Below, in pieces: positions 16,074 to 25,049 of a stretch of 64,000 bases of DNA; the first letter of the stretch is position 1; each line of letters starts with the position of its first letter. The translations under genes were made by a program, and so were the position numbers. The notes under the pieces were generated by a model, which ran no database searches, was not told the DNA's origin, and was given only the letters and a program-made list of their open reading frames with translations. The DNA is from DATLGB01 sp038232275 (GTDB taxonomy: Bacteria; Actinomycetota; Thermoleophilia; Solirubrobacterales; Solirubrobacteraceae): contig JBBSIC010000007.1 of NCBI GenBank assembly GCA_038232275.1, positions 20,201-84,200 of the forward strand, in the 5' to 3' direction.

Positions 16074-16139
16074 GCGCTGGACGCGGACGCGCCCGCGGAT
16101 CCTCACGCGGATGGGCGTCCGACCGCCATCGGTCGATGC

Positions 16140-16160
16140 GGCATCCAATGGATGCCAAAT
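16140..16160. repeat. Dispersed palindromic repeat, copy 1
   Basis: GGCATCC-AAT-GGATGCC is a 7-bp inverted repeat between the convergent glycosyltransferase and PilZ genes. A 21-base core beginning GCATCCAATGG matches, in opposite orientation and 19 of 21 bases, the element at 24849-24883. It may act as a bidirectional terminator or REP-like element. Confidence 0.6.
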
Positions 16161-16191
16161 CAGCCACCGGCGGCGCGGGGGGAGCCGACCG

Positions 16192-16788
16192 CTAGGCGCG
16201 GACCGCGAGGGTCGCGCGCAGCCTGGCCACCGTCCAGGCGCCGACCTCCTGCACGGTCGCCCCGTGCATGTGCCTGAACTCCACCGAGGCGATGCCCGGC
16301 TCGGAGGCGCGCACGACGGCGTGGGCGTCGATCACCGGGCCCTCGCCGGGCAGCGCGACGCGCACGTGCACCTCGGTGGCGCTCTCCAGGCGGTCCCCCG
16401 GAATGCGCAGGCGCAGGCCGCCGGCGGAGACGTCGAGCAGCTGGCCCGTCGCGGTCAGCCACTCAGACGTGACCTGCACGTCGGCGAAGACCGGGATGCG
16501 CACGGCGGAGCGGCGGTCGGCCGCGCGGTCGGCGTCCGTGACGCGGAAGCGCATCTCACCCGGGTAGCCGGCGGCTTCGACCATACCGTCGAAGCCCATC
16601 GGGATCATCCCGTCGAGGAAGGTCAGCGAGCACGCGCCGGAGGGCAGGACATGGCCCGCGGGGCCGGCCGACCCGGCCGGGTGCAGCAGGACGAAGGCGC
16701 CCGCGGCGGCGACGACCCGGCAGTCCATGGCGCCGGAGGGCCACGAGAGCACGGTGTCCTGGCCGGAGTGCAACTGTCGCATGGACAT
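16192..16788 (-). CDS. PilZ domain c-di-GMP receptor
   Basis: 198 residues. The N-terminal half resembles a YcgR-like flagellar-brake domain (beta-rich; LPSGACSLTFLDGMIPMGFDG). The C-terminal PilZ domain shows both binding motifs: RRSAVRIPVFADV (RxxxR type, about residue 103) and DVSAGGLRLRI ((D/N)xSxxG, about residue 128). It should bind cyclic di-GMP made by the GGDEF proteins in this window. Start at ATG 16788; a second ATG two codons later is also possible. Confidence 0.88.
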   Translation of the reverse strand: MSMRQLHSGQDTVLSWPSGAMDCRVVAAAGAFVLLHPAGSAGPAGHVLPSGACSLTFLDGMIPMGFDGMVEAAGYPGEMRFRVTDADRAADRRSAVRIPVFADVQVTSEWLTATGQLLDVSAGGLRLRIPGDRLESATEVHVRVALPGEGPVIDAHAVVRASEPGIASVEFRHMHGATVQEVGAWTVARLRATLAVRA

Positions 16789-16826
16789 CCGATCGGCTTT
16801 CGGCGGCTCCCGCTTGAGGGATGACG

Positions 16827-18584
16827 TCAGGCGCGCAGGCGTTTGCGCAAGGGCGCGAACTCCTCCCACGAGCGGGTGTTGGCGACCTGGTCGGCGGTCA
16901 GCCACGCCCGGCGCGCGGTCGCGACCCCCCACCGGACGATCGACAGGGTGTTGGTGCCGTGGGCGTCGGAGTCGATCAGGACCCGCACGCCGGCCTCGGC
17001 GGCGGCGCGCGCGTAGATGTCGTTGAGGTCGCGGCGGTCGCCCGCCGAGTTGATCTCGAGCATCGTGCCCGTGGCCGCGGCTGACTCGATCAGCCTGTGG
17101 ACGTCGAGCGCGTAGGCCTGGCGGGTCTCGATCTTGCGACCCGTGGCGTGGCCGATCGCGTCGACGAGGGGATGCTCGGTGGCGGCGACCATGCGCGCGG
17201 TCATCTCCGCCTCCTTCATGCCGAAGGACGTGTGCACGGACGCCACCACCCAGTCCAGCTGGGCCAGCAGGTCGTCCGCGTAGTCGATCGAGCCGTCGGG
17301 CATGATGTTGGCCTCGGTCCCGATCAGCAGCTCGAAGCCCTCGAGGGTCTCGTTGAGCGCGCGCACGACCTCGATCTGCGCCTTCAGCTGGTCCGGCGAG
17401 ACGTCGTTGCCGAAGCCGTGCGAGGCCGAGTGATCGGTGATCGCGAGGTACTCGTACCCGCGCGCCATCCCGGCCCGCGCCATCTGCTCGACGGAGTTGC
17501 GGCCGTCCGACGCGGTCGTGTGGCAGTGCAGGTCCCCCTTGAGGTCGGCGATCGTGACGAGGTCGGGCAGGCCCGGGCCGCCTTCGGCGGCGGCCTCGAG
17601 CTCGCCGCGGCCCTCGCGCAGCTCGGGCGGGATCCAGGCGTAGCCGAGCGTGGCGTAGACCTCCTCCTCGGTGGCGCAGCGGATGGTCTCCCCCGTCGAG
17701 TCGTCGACGATCCCGTACTGGGATACGTGAAAGCCCCTGCGCACGGCCGCCTCGCGCAGCTGCACGTTGTGGGCCTTGGACCCCGTCAGGTGCTGCAGGA
17801 CGTTGCCGAACTGGTCGGGCTCGACGACCTGGAGGTCGACTTTCATGCCCGTGTGGGTGACCGCCTTGACGGCGTTGTCGCCCGGCTTGCCCGCGGACTC
17901 GATCAGCGGCAGCTCGGTGAGCGCGCGCACGAGCCTGGCCGGGTCGGCCCCGGTCGCGATGACGTCGATGTCCTTGACGGAGTCGGCCAGCCGGCGCGCG
18001 GACCCGGCGATCTCGACCCGGTCGGGGGGATGGGGGCGAACGGTCCGCAGCGCTCCCGCGATCTGCTCGGCCAGGCCGAGCGCGCGCGGGAGCAGGATGC
18101 GCATCTGCCCACCCACCTCGCCGTCGTGCCCGTCGGCGAGGATCTGCTTGAGGTTCTCCTCGACCTTCGTGCCGAACCCGCGCAGGCCGCGGATGCGCCC
18201 GGCGTTCGCGGCGTCGCGCAGCGCCTCGAGCGAGTCGATGGCGAGCTCGTCGTAGAGGCGGCGCGCGCGCCTGGGGCCGAAGCCCGGCAGGTGCATGATG
18301 GCGATCAGGCCGACCGGGAACCGCTCGCGCAGCTTGGCCGACTGGGGGATGTCGCCCTCCGCGACGAGCGCCCGCAGCTTGGTCTCGAGCGTCCTGCCGA
18401 TGCCGGTGAGCTCGGTGGCGCGCCCCTCGCGCGTGAGCGCGGCCACGGAGACGGAGGCGTCGCGGACCGAGCGCGCGGCGTTGCGGTAGGCGATCACGCG
18501 GTACTGGTCGGCGCCGTCGAGCTCGTAGAGGTCACCGAGCTCGTCGAAGGCCTGGGCGATCGCGGCGTTGGTCAGCTGGGTCAC
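16827..18584 (-). CDS. polX: DNA polymerase/3'-5' exonuclease PolX
   Basis: 585 residues with the full PolX order: N-terminal 8-kDa-like helices (IAQAFDELGDLYELDG), two helix-hairpin-helix segments (LTGIGRTLETKL; LPGFGPRRARRLYDE; LRGFGTKVEENL), the polymerase X palm (EIAGSARRLADSVKDIDVI, then GMKVDLQVVE with catalytic Asp residues), and a C-terminal PHP domain (DLKGDLHCHTTASDGRNS, AITDHSASHG, NSAGDRRDLND, IDSDAH) for metal-dependent 3'-5' exonuclease. It acts in base-excision type repair. GTG start. Confidence 0.95.
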   Translation of the reverse strand: MTQLTNAAIAQAFDELGDLYELDGADQYRVIAYRNAARSVRDASVSVAALTREGRATELTGIGRTLETKLRALVAEGDIPQSAKLRERFPVGLIAIMHLPGFGPRRARRLYDELAIDSLEALRDAANAGRIRGLRGFGTKVEENLKQILADGHDGEVGGQMRILLPRALGLAEQIAGALRTVRPHPPDRVEIAGSARRLADSVKDIDVIATGADPARLVRALTELPLIESAGKPGDNAVKAVTHTGMKVDLQVVEPDQFGNVLQHLTGSKAHNVQLREAAVRRGFHVSQYGIVDDSTGETIRCATEEEVYATLGYAWIPPELREGRGELEAAAEGGPGLPDLVTIADLKGDLHCHTTASDGRNSVEQMARAGMARGYEYLAITDHSASHGFGNDVSPDQLKAQIEVVRALNETLEGFELLIGTEANIMPDGSIDYADDLLAQLDWVVASVHTSFGMKEAEMTARMVAATEHPLVDAIGHATGRKIETRQAYALDVHRLIESAAATGTMLEINSAGDRRDLNDIYARAAAEAGVRVLIDSDAHGTNTLSIVRWGVATARRAWLTADQVANTRSWEEFAPLRKRLRA

Positions 18585-18607
18585 TGCCCGACTACGTTAA
18601 CCCGCAC

Positions 18608-19333
18608 GTGCCCGGCCTGCCCTGGATCGTCCTGCCGACCTACAACGAGGCCGCGAACCTCGAGCGGGTCGTGGCCGCGGCGCGCGCCGCGCTGCCCGAG
18701 GCGCGGATCCTGGTCGTCGACGACGGGTCGCCCGACGGCACCGGGGAGCTCGCCGCGCGGCTGGAGGGCGTCGACGTCCTGCAGCGCACCGAGAAGGCCG
18801 GGCTGGGGGCGGCCTACGTGGCCGGGTTCGCCCACGCGCTCGCCGCCGGCGCCACCGAGGTCTTCGAGATGGACGCGGACGGCTCCCACGACCCGGCCGA
18901 CCTGCCGCGGCTGCTCACCGCGGTGCGCGCCGGCGCCGACGTCGCGCTGGGCTCGCGCTACGTCCCCGGCGGCGGCGTGGAGAACTGGCCGCGGCTGCGG
19001 CGCGCGATCTCGCGCGGCGGATGCCTGTATGCGCGCGCGGTCTTGCGCGTCCCGGTGCGCGACCTCACCGGCGGGTTCAAGTGCCTGCGCGCGAGCGCGC
19101 TCGAGGCGGTCGACTACACCACCCTGCGCGGGCACGGCTACGTGTTCCAGGTCGAGCTCACCTACCGCGCGCTGCTGCGTGGGCTGCGCGTCGCCGAGCT
19201 GCCGATCACCTTCCACGAGCGCGTCGGGGGGCAGTCGAAGATGACGGCGCGGATCGCACTCGAGGCCGCCTGGCTCGTTCCCGCTCTGCGCCTCGCCAGA
19301 GGGTCTCACGCTCGGCGCCGGCGCTGCCGATGA
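18608..19333 (+). CDS. Polyprenol monophosphomannose synthase-like GT2
   Basis: 241 residues. GT2 fold with IVLPTYNEAANLERV, VVDDGSPDGTGELA and the metal-binding EMDADGSHDPADLP; GGFKCLRASAL and SKMTARIALEA match dolichol/polyprenol-phosphate mannose synthases of actinobacteria (Ppm1 catalytic domain). It would move mannose from GDP-mannose to polyprenol phosphate for lipoglycans or protein mannosylation. No fused acyltransferase domain. GTG start 23 bases from the divergent polX start. Confidence 0.9.
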   Translation: MPGLPWIVLPTYNEAANLERVVAAARAALPEARILVVDDGSPDGTGELAARLEGVDVLQRTEKAGLGAAYVAGFAHALAAGATEVFEMDADGSHDPADLPRLLTAVRAGADVALGSRYVPGGGVENWPRLRRAISRGGCLYARAVLRVPVRDLTGGFKCLRASALEAVDYTTLRGHGYVFQVELTYRALLRGLRVAELPITFHERVGGQSKMTARIALEAAWLVPALRLARGSHARRRRCR

Positions 19334-19355
19334 CGGTGAGGTGAGGCGCGAAGAG

Positions 19356-20039
19356 ATGGCAGTGGTCCAGGGCTGGGGCGACACCAAGGCCGCCCTGCGC
19401 GAGTGGCAGCGGCGTCCCGGCCAGGTGCTGCGGCCGTGGGTCCTGGGCAGCTTCGTCGTCGCCGTCACCCTGCTGTTGGCGACCTGGGTCATCGCCAAGC
19501 TCAGCACCGCGGCTCCGGGCGGGCTGCAGTTCGCCGGCGTCACCCACGCCGCCGGCCTCGGGGACTACGGCTTCGTCCTGTTTCGCAACTCGCTGGTGCT
19601 GCTGCTGCACGCGCTCGCCTGCGTCGCGGGCTTCATCGCGGGCTCCTCGCTGCCGCAGATCGCCGAGGGCTACAGCGGCTGGTCTCGCAAGGTGCACGAC
19701 CTCGCCCGGCCGCTCGCGATCGCCTTCGTCGTCTGCGCCACCCTGTTCTCGCTGGGCACCCAGGCCTACATCCTGGGCGGCGACACCGCGTCCCTGGCGG
19801 CCCAGTGGCACATCTCCTCCGCCGAGCTGCTCGGCGTGCTGTCCCTGCACGCGGTCCCGGAGCTGATCGCGCTCTTCCTTCCGCTCGCCGCCTGGACGAT
19901 GGCCAGCCGCCGCAAGCAGTGGGAGAACCTGTTGGCCGCGACGTTTGCCACCGTCGCGATCTCCGTGCCGCTGCTGCTGGTCGCCGCGGCGGTCGAGGTG
20001 TGGATCACGCCGCGGCTGCTGCTGCTCGTCGTGGGGTAG
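19356..20039 (+). CDS. Stage II sporulation protein M-like membrane protein
   Basis: 227 residues with five or six membrane helices. RNSLVLLLHALACVAGFIAGSSLP and the following segments resemble the SpoIIM/DUF95 family, which here cannot mean sporulation since no spore genes are visible. The extreme N-terminus is soluble and basic. ATG 19356 is chosen; an in-frame GTG at 19341 would add five residues. It lies between GT2 and trxA with its own short gap. Confidence 0.65.
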   Translation: MAVVQGWGDTKAALREWQRRPGQVLRPWVLGSFVVAVTLLLATWVIAKLSTAAPGGLQFAGVTHAAGLGDYGFVLFRNSLVLLLHALACVAGFIAGSSLPQIAEGYSGWSRKVHDLARPLAIAFVVCATLFSLGTQAYILGGDTASLAAQWHISSAELLGVLSLHAVPELIALFLPLAAWTMASRRKQWENLLAATFATVAISVPLLLVAAAVEVWITPRLLLLVVG

Positions 20040-20044
20040 GTCGC

Positions 20045-20050
20045 TATACT
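20045..20050 (+). promoter_or_regulatory. Putative -10 (TATACT) for trxA
   Basis: TATACT is close to the sigma70 -10 consensus. It starts six bases after the upstream stop and leaves a leader of about 40 bases. The Shine-Dalgarno GAGGAG at 20083-20088 lies eight bases before the trxA ATG. The -35 is weak. Confidence 0.5.
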
Positions 20051-20096
20051 TTCTGAAGCGGTACCCCAGCCTTCCGACTGACGAGGAGCCCCCTGC

Positions 20097-20429
20097 ATGG
20101 CCGACATCACCGAAGTCACCGACGCGAACTTCCAGGCGGAGGTCCTCGAGGCCGACAAGCCGGTGCTGGTCGACTTCTGGGCGCCCTGGTGCGGGCCGTG
20201 CCGCATGGTGGGTCCCATCCTTCAGGAGATCGCCGGTGAGCGCGACGACCTGCAGATCGTCAAGCTCAACGTCGACGACAATCAGCAGACGGCCGCGCAG
20301 TTCGAGGTGCTCTCGATCCCGACGCTGATCCTCTTCAAGCACGGCGCCGTCGCCGCGAAGGTCATCGGCGCGCTGCCCAAGAAGCGCCTCGAGGCCGAGC
20401 TCGAGCCGGCGCTCGCCGCCTCCGCCTAG
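20097..20429 (+). CDS. trxA: Thioredoxin
   Basis: 110 residues, the standard size. The redox motif WAPWCGPCRMVGPI (Cys about residues 32 and 35), the buried Asp in VLVDFW, and the cis-Pro in LSIPTLILFK are all present. It reduces cytoplasmic protein disulfides together with thioredoxin reductase, which is not encoded nearby. Clear ribosome binding site GAGGAG. Its TAG stop overlaps the TAG of ileS on the other strand in a CTAG palindrome. Confidence 0.97.
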   Translation: MADITEVTDANFQAEVLEADKPVLVDFWAPWCGPCRMVGPILQEIAGERDDLQIVKLNVDDNQQTAAQFEVLSIPTLILFKHGAVAAKVIGALPKKRLEAELEPALAASA

Positions 20430-23400
20430 ACCGCGCGCTCCAGGTCGATGCGCAGTGGGCGCCCGTCGAGGAGGGTGTCCACCGCATAGCCGTCCAGCGC
20501 GCCGAAGCGCAGCTCGGCGGCCAGCGTTTCCGCCGTGATGTAGCCCTGGTGCTCGCGCGCGGCGGTGAGCAGCTCCTCGTCGCCGTCGAGTGAGAGGCGG
20601 ATGCGATCCGAGACATCCAGGCCGCGGGAGCGCCGGGCGTTCTGGACGGCGTGGACGATCTCGCGCGCGATGCCCTCGCGCCGCAGCTCGTCGGACAACG
20701 CGAGGTCCAGCGCGACGGCGTGCGAGCCGGCGCGCTCCACCTGATAGCCCGCGAGCGGCCGCATGGCGAGCTGGAGGTCGTCGGCGGTGAGCTGGTGGTC
20801 GTGGCCGTCGACGCTGACGCCGACCGTCTTGCCCTCGCGCAGCGCCGCCGCCACCGGCGCCGGGTCCAGCGCGGCGATGGCCGCCGCGGCGAGCGGCATG
20901 TGGGGACCGAAGCGCGGGCCCAGCGAGCGGTAGTTGGCCTTGATCTCGTAGGACCCGAGCTCGTCGGCCTGCGCGACGAAGCGCAGCGCCTTGACGTTGA
21001 GCTCGTCGCGCAGCTCGTCGCCGAGCGCCTCGATCGCCGCGCGCTCGGCGCCGTCGGCGACGATCACGGCGGCGGCCAGCGGCTGGCGGACCTTCATCTT
21101 GGCCTGCGCCCGGGCGCGGCGGCCCATCTCGATCGTCGACCGCGCGGTGGCGATCTGCCACTCGAGCCGCTCGTCGGGTTCGCCGGCGACCGGGAAGTCG
21201 CACAGATGCACGCTCGGCTCGCGGCCGTCGAGGCGCTCGTAGAGCTCGTCGGCCACGAACGGGGTGAAGGGCGCCAGCAGCTTCGCGACCGTCGTCAGGC
21301 ACGTGTGCAGCGTCGCGAAGGCGGCCGGGTCGCCGTCCCAGAAGCGCCGGCGCGAGCGGCGCACGTAGAAGTTCGACAGCTCGTCGACGAAGGCGGCGAT
21401 GGCGCGGCCGCCGGTGGTCGCGTCGTAGCGCTCGAGCGCCTCGGTGACCGCGCGCGTCGTCGCATTCAGGCGCGAGATTGCCCAGCGGTCGAGCGGGGTC
21501 TCCGGCGCCGTGCGCGCATAGCCCTCGCCCGCCGCGTTGGCGTACAGCGTGTAGAAGCCGTAGGTGTTCCAGAGCTGCAGCAAAAACCGGCGCAGCGACT
21601 CGCCGACCGCCTCGACGGAGAACTGGTAGCCGTCCCACGGGTGCTTCGACGTGAAGAAGTACCAGCGCAGGGCGTCGGCGCCGTGCTGTTCGAGCACGTC
21701 CCAGGGCGCGACGACGTTGCCCTTGGACTTCGACATCTTCTCGCCGTGCTCGTCGAGGATCAGGCCGAGGCAGACGACGTTCTTGTACGGGGCGCGGCCG
21801 AAGAGCAGCGTGTTGACGGCGAGCAGGGAATAGAACCAGCCGCGGGTCTGGTCGAGCGCCTCGCAGATGAAGTCGGCCGGGAAGTCGCGCTCGAAGACGT
21901 CCTCGTTCTCAAACGGCGCGTGCCACTGGGCAAAGGGCATGGCGCCCGAGTCAAACCAGACGTCGATGACCTCGGGGACGCGGCGCGCCGTGCCGTCGCA
22001 CTCCGCGCAGGGCCACGTGTGCTCGTCCACGTAGGGGCGGTGCGGATCGGAGAGCGGCTTGCCCGAGCGCTCGGCGACGGCGGCCATCGAGCCGAGCGCC
22101 TCCGCGTGGCCGTTCTCGCAGCGCCACACGGGCAGCGGCGTGCCCCAGTAGCGCTCGCGGGAGATCGCCCAGTCGACGTTTGACTCGAGCCACTTGCCGA
22201 AGCGCCCGTGCTTGATGTGCGGCGGATGCCAGGTGACCGTCTCGTTGGCGCCCAGCAGCTCGTCGCGCAGCGAGCTCGTGCGGATGTACCAGCTCGGCTT
22301 GGCGTAGTACAGCAGGGGCGTCCCGCAGCGCCAGCAGTGCGGGTAGCTGTGCAGGTAGGACTCCTCGCGGAACAGCCGGCCGCGCGCGCGCAGGTCGGCG
22401 ATCAGGTCGGGGTCGGCGTCCTTGACCCAGCGCCCCGCGTACGGGCCGATGCGCGCGTCGTAGGTGCCGTCGAGGCGGACGGGGTTGATGACCGCCAGGC
22501 CGTGCTCGGCGCCGAGGCGGTAGTCGTCCTCGCCGAAGGCGATGGCGGTGTGGACGATGCCCGTGCCGTCGTCGGCGGTGACGAAGTCGCCGGGCAGGAC
22601 GGTGTGCCCCTTCGCGCCGTACTCCGGCGCCGCGATGTATCCGAAGGGCGGCTCGTAGCCCGTGCCGAGGATGTCGGAGCCGGGGAAGCGGTCGAGGATC
22701 TCGGCGTCCTCTGAGAGCACGGCCGCGACGAGCGCCTCGGCGAGCACGAACACCTCGCCCGACAGCGAGGCGCGCACGTACGTGAGCGCGGGATCGACGG
22801 CGACCGCCGCGTTGGAGACGAGCGTCCACGGCGTCGTCGTCCAGACCAGCAGCTGGTCGCGCACCTGCAGTGGGCCGGCGGGCGTGGTCACTGCGAACTT
22901 CACGTAGACGCTCGGGTCCTCGACGTCGAGGTAGCCCTGCGCGACCTCGTGGCTGGACAGCGCGGTGCCGCAGCGCACGCAGTAGGGCACGACCTTGTGA
23001 CCCTCGTAGAGCAGGTCCCTCTCCCACAGCTGCGCCAGCGCCCACCAGACGGACTCCACGTAGGTCGCGTCCATCGTCTTGTAGGCGCCCGCGATGTCGA
23101 CCCAGAAGCCGATCCGCTCGGTGAGCGCCTTCCAGTCGGAGAGGAACTCGGTCACCGACGCGCGGCACTCGGCGTTGAACGCGGCGACGCCGTAGCGCTC
23201 GATGTCGTCCTTGGAGTTGAAGCCGAGCTTGCGCTCGACGGCGAGCTCGACGGGCAGCCCGTGGCAGTCCCAGCCGCCCTTGCGCAGCACCTGGTGCCCG
23301 GTCATCGTCTGAAAGCGCGGGAAGATGTCCTTGAACACGCGGGCGAGCACGTGGTGCGACCCCGGCCGGCCGTTGGCCGTCGGCGGCCCCTCGTAGAAGA

Positions 23401-23527
23401 CGTAGGGCTCCGCGCCCGCGCGGCGGCGCGTGGATTCCCCGAAGATATCGCGCTCGCGCCAGCGCTCGAGGACCTGCTCCTCGAGGTCGGGAAACGATTG
23501 GCGAGGGTCCACGACGGGGTAGCGCAC
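20426..23527 (-). CDS. ileS: Isoleucine--tRNA ligase
   Basis: About 1033 residues. Class I synthetase: the HIGH-equivalent is GRPGSHHVLARVFKD, the KMSKS loop is EKMSKSKGNVVAPWD, and the editing CP1 domain contains LLVWTTTPWTL and DDGTGIVHTAIAFGEDDYRLG. YLHSYPHCWRCGTPLLYYAKPSW and FPADFICEALDQTRGWFYSLL are typical IleRS segments. The C-terminus lacks the zinc finger of the E. coli type. GTG 23527 (starting MRYPVVDPRQSF) fits the family N-terminus; GTG 23512 is a shorter alternative. It converges on trxA. Confidence 0.94.
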   Translation of the reverse strand: MRYPVVDPRQSFPDLEEQVLERWRERDIFGESTRRRAGAEPYVFYEGPPTANGRPGSHHVLARVFKDIFPRFQTMTGHQVLRKGGWDCHGLPVELAVERKLGFNSKDDIERYGVAAFNAECRASVTEFLSDWKALTERIGFWVDIAGAYKTMDATYVESVWWALAQLWERDLLYEGHKVVPYCVRCGTALSSHEVAQGYLDVEDPSVYVKFAVTTPAGPLQVRDQLLVWTTTPWTLVSNAAVAVDPALTYVRASLSGEVFVLAEALVAAVLSEDAEILDRFPGSDILGTGYEPPFGYIAAPEYGAKGHTVLPGDFVTADDGTGIVHTAIAFGEDDYRLGAEHGLAVINPVRLDGTYDARIGPYAGRWVKDADPDLIADLRARGRLFREESYLHSYPHCWRCGTPLLYYAKPSWYIRTSSLRDELLGANETVTWHPPHIKHGRFGKWLESNVDWAISRERYWGTPLPVWRCENGHAEALGSMAAVAERSGKPLSDPHRPYVDEHTWPCAECDGTARRVPEVIDVWFDSGAMPFAQWHAPFENEDVFERDFPADFICEALDQTRGWFYSLLAVNTLLFGRAPYKNVVCLGLILDEHGEKMSKSKGNVVAPWDVLEQHGADALRWYFFTSKHPWDGYQFSVEAVGESLRRFLLQLWNTYGFYTLYANAAGEGYARTAPETPLDRWAISRLNATTRAVTEALERYDATTGGRAIAAFVDELSNFYVRRSRRRFWDGDPAAFATLHTCLTTVAKLLAPFTPFVADELYERLDGREPSVHLCDFPVAGEPDERLEWQIATARSTIEMGRRARAQAKMKVRQPLAAAVIVADGAERAAIEALGDELRDELNVKALRFVAQADELGSYEIKANYRSLGPRFGPHMPLAAAAIAALDPAPVAAALREGKTVGVSVDGHDHQLTADDLQLAMRPLAGYQVERAGSHAVALDLALSDELRREGIAREIVHAVQNARRSRGLDVSDRIRLSLDGDEELLTAAREHQGYITAETLAAELRFGALDGYAVDTLLDGRPLRIDLERAV

Positions 23528-23540
23528 GAAGCCATGACGG

Positions 23541-23546
23541 TAGCCT
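23541..23546 (+). promoter_or_regulatory. Putative -10 (TAGCCT), leaderless start
   Basis: TAGCCT ends seven bases before the GTG at 23554. The site lies within the 26-base gap between this gene and the divergent ileS start. Confidence 0.45.
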
Positions 23547-23553
23547 GCGGGCC

Positions 23554-23814
23554 GTGATCGGCGCACTCGTCCTCGGTCTGCTCGCGGGCTACATTGGGCG
23601 GCTGTTCACGCCCGGGTCGGGCATCTCGGGCTGCCTGCCGACGACGGCCATCGGCATCGTCGGCTCCCTGGCGGGCTACTTCGCCTTCACCGAGGCCCTA
23701 CACATCGGCGACAGCCGGATGCTCGACCTCGGCGGGCTGCCGGGCGCCGTAATCGGGACCGTGCTCGTGCTCGGCGTGATCCGGGCCTTCGCGAGCCGCC
23801 CGCGCGGCCGCTGA
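23554..23814 (+). CDS. GlsB/YeaQ/YmgE family membrane protein
   Basis: 86 residues with three hydrophobic helices. The family pattern is clear: ALVLGLLAGYIGRLFTPG, then IGIVGSLAGYFAF, then GAVIGTVLVLGVIRAF with regularly spaced Gly. Often called transglycosylase-associated, these small proteins respond to stress but have no proven enzyme activity. The basic tail SRPRGR faces the cytoplasm. GTG start with leaderless -10. Confidence 0.88.
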   Translation: MIGALVLGLLAGYIGRLFTPGSGISGCLPTTAIGIVGSLAGYFAFTEALHIGDSRMLDLGGLPGAVIGTVLVLGVIRAFASRPRGR

Positions 23815-23833
23815 GCCGCGCCCCGGTGGTCGG

Positions 23834-24265
23834 TCAGGCCGCGAGCTTGCCGCAGAGCGCGGCGAGCTGGCGCTTCTCGGCGTCGTCGAGCGCGGCGAAG
23901 GTGGCGGCGACGCGGCCGGCGTGCTCAGGGTGCAGGCGATCCACGATCTCGCCCCCGAGCGCCGTGGCGGACACGACCACCGCCCGGCGGTCGCTGGTCA
24001 GGCGAGCCCGCGTGACGAGCCCGCGGTCGACGAGCGTGCCGACGACCTCGGTGGCGCTCGCCTTCGACGTGCCCAGGCTGCGGCGCAGCGCGCGCAGCTC
24101 GAGCGCCCCGCCGGCGAAGCGCAGCTGGACGAGGACGGTGAAGCCGGTGGCGCTGATGCCCTCGCGCTCGAGGTCGGCGCCGAGCCGGCGCCGTACCGCG
24201 GCCTCTGCCCGCAGGAGCCCGTCGAGCGCGCGATGCGCGAGCGGATCGTCTTCGACGAGCCTCAT
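23834..24265 (-). CDS. MarR family transcriptional regulator
   Basis: 143 residues. A winged helix with GISATGFTVLVQLRFAGGALELRALRRSLGTSKASATEVVGTLVDRG (helix-turn-helix, residues about 35-80) and the wing segment RARLTSDRRAVVVSATALG. It is divergent from the membrane-anchored protein at 24310, with a 44-base gap, so it may control that gene or itself. Ligand unknown. ATG 24265 is used; upstream codons have no ribosome binding site. Confidence 0.88.
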   Translation of the reverse strand: MRLVEDDPLAHRALDGLLRAEAAVRRRLGADLEREGISATGFTVLVQLRFAGGALELRALRRSLGTSKASATEVVGTLVDRGLVTRARLTSDRRAVVVSATALGGEIVDRLHPEHAGRVAATFAALDDAEKRQLAALCGKLAA

Positions 24266-24296
24266 GTCTGGCGCGGACCCTACGGGCGCAGCCGGA

Positions 24297-24302
24297 TAGA
24301 TT
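24297..24302 (+). promoter_or_regulatory. Putative -10 (TAGATT), leaderless start
   Basis: TAGATT ends seven bases before the ATG at 24310 in the gap shared with the divergent MarR gene. Confidence 0.5.
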
Positions 24303-24309
24303 TCGACAC

Positions 24310-24762
24310 ATGGGGAAGGCACTGATCGCCGTCGGGACCTTCCTGTCGATCTGCTTTCTGATCTTCGGCGGCGTCGTCTACCTCACCCGCCAGGAGGACC
24401 GCTACGCCGTCGACGCCCAACTCTCCGAGCACCTCACGAGGGCCGTCGCCGAGGCCGAGCCGCGCGGCGAGGACGTCGACCTCCGCAACCTCGCGGACTT
24501 CGACTTCGACCGGGTCCTCATCTACGACCCCGGAACACCGCGGTCGGCGGTCTCCAAGGTGCTGGGCTTCGAGTTCAAGGGCGACCTGCGCTACACGGCG
24601 GAGTCCTCGGAGATCTTCGTGTTCACCAACCGCGGGAAGTTCGTGCGCTTCGCCGACTACCGCGGCCGGGGAAGCTTCGCCGGGCTCCCGCGCCCGATCG
24701 CCTACCTCAGCGCCAACGCGGCCGTCTTCAAGGTGCACGATCTGGTCGCGAGCCCCGGGTAG
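24310..24762 (+). CDS. Membrane-anchored hypothetical protein
   Basis: 150 residues. One N-terminal helix (LIAVGTFLSICFLIFGGVVYL, residues 5-25) followed by a soluble, probably extracytoplasmic alpha/beta domain with alternating charged and aromatic residues (LADFDFDRVLIYDPGTPRSA; SEIFVFTNRGKFVRFADY). I do not recognise the family. Divergent from a MarR regulator. No cysteines in the outer domain, no catalytic motif seen. Confidence 0.7.
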   Translation: MGKALIAVGTFLSICFLIFGGVVYLTRQEDRYAVDAQLSEHLTRAVAEAEPRGEDVDLRNLADFDFDRVLIYDPGTPRSAVSKVLGFEFKGDLRYTAESSEIFVFTNRGKFVRFADYRGRGSFAGLPRPIAYLSANAAVFKVHDLVASPG

Positions 24763-24848
24763 GCGGCCGCTCCGCGGAGACCATCGTTTTACAGCACGGA
24801 CTGGGAAGGGGGCGGATTCGGCCGTTTCGCGGGGATTTCACCGCCGGT

Positions 24849-24883
24849 CGCAGATCTGGCATCCATTTGATGCGCAATCTGCG
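24849..24883. repeat. Dispersed palindromic repeat, copy 2
   Basis: A hairpin: CGCAGAT (24849-24855) pairs with ATCTGCG (24877-24883), and inside it GCATC (24859-24863) pairs with GATGC (24869-24873) around a five-base loop. Read on the minus strand its core matches the element at 16140-16160 in 19 of 21 bases. It sits in the 287-base convergent gap 24763-25049, where I see nothing else. Confidence 0.6.
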
Positions 24884-25049
24884 AATGCCGGAGGAGGGAC
24901 TCCGCGGGTGCCGTGCACTCCCTCCCCTACCCAGCCGCCGTTGGCCACGTAGCCCCCGACCGCCAGAAGCCAGCGCCGCTCTAGCGCACCACCTTGACGC
25001 CTGACGGCGGTCGTCTGGCACGGGAACGCTCTCCGGGCCTCCGGCCCGC

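Noticed and set aside
17097..19244. A 715-codon open frame opposite polX
   Set aside because: It is the antisense of a clear PolX gene and continues out of frame through GT2.
19356..20039. Evidence for sporulation from SpoIIM-like and SpoIID-like genes
   Set aside because: Both families are common in non-sporulating bacteria, and no spore-specific sigma factor or coat gene is present.
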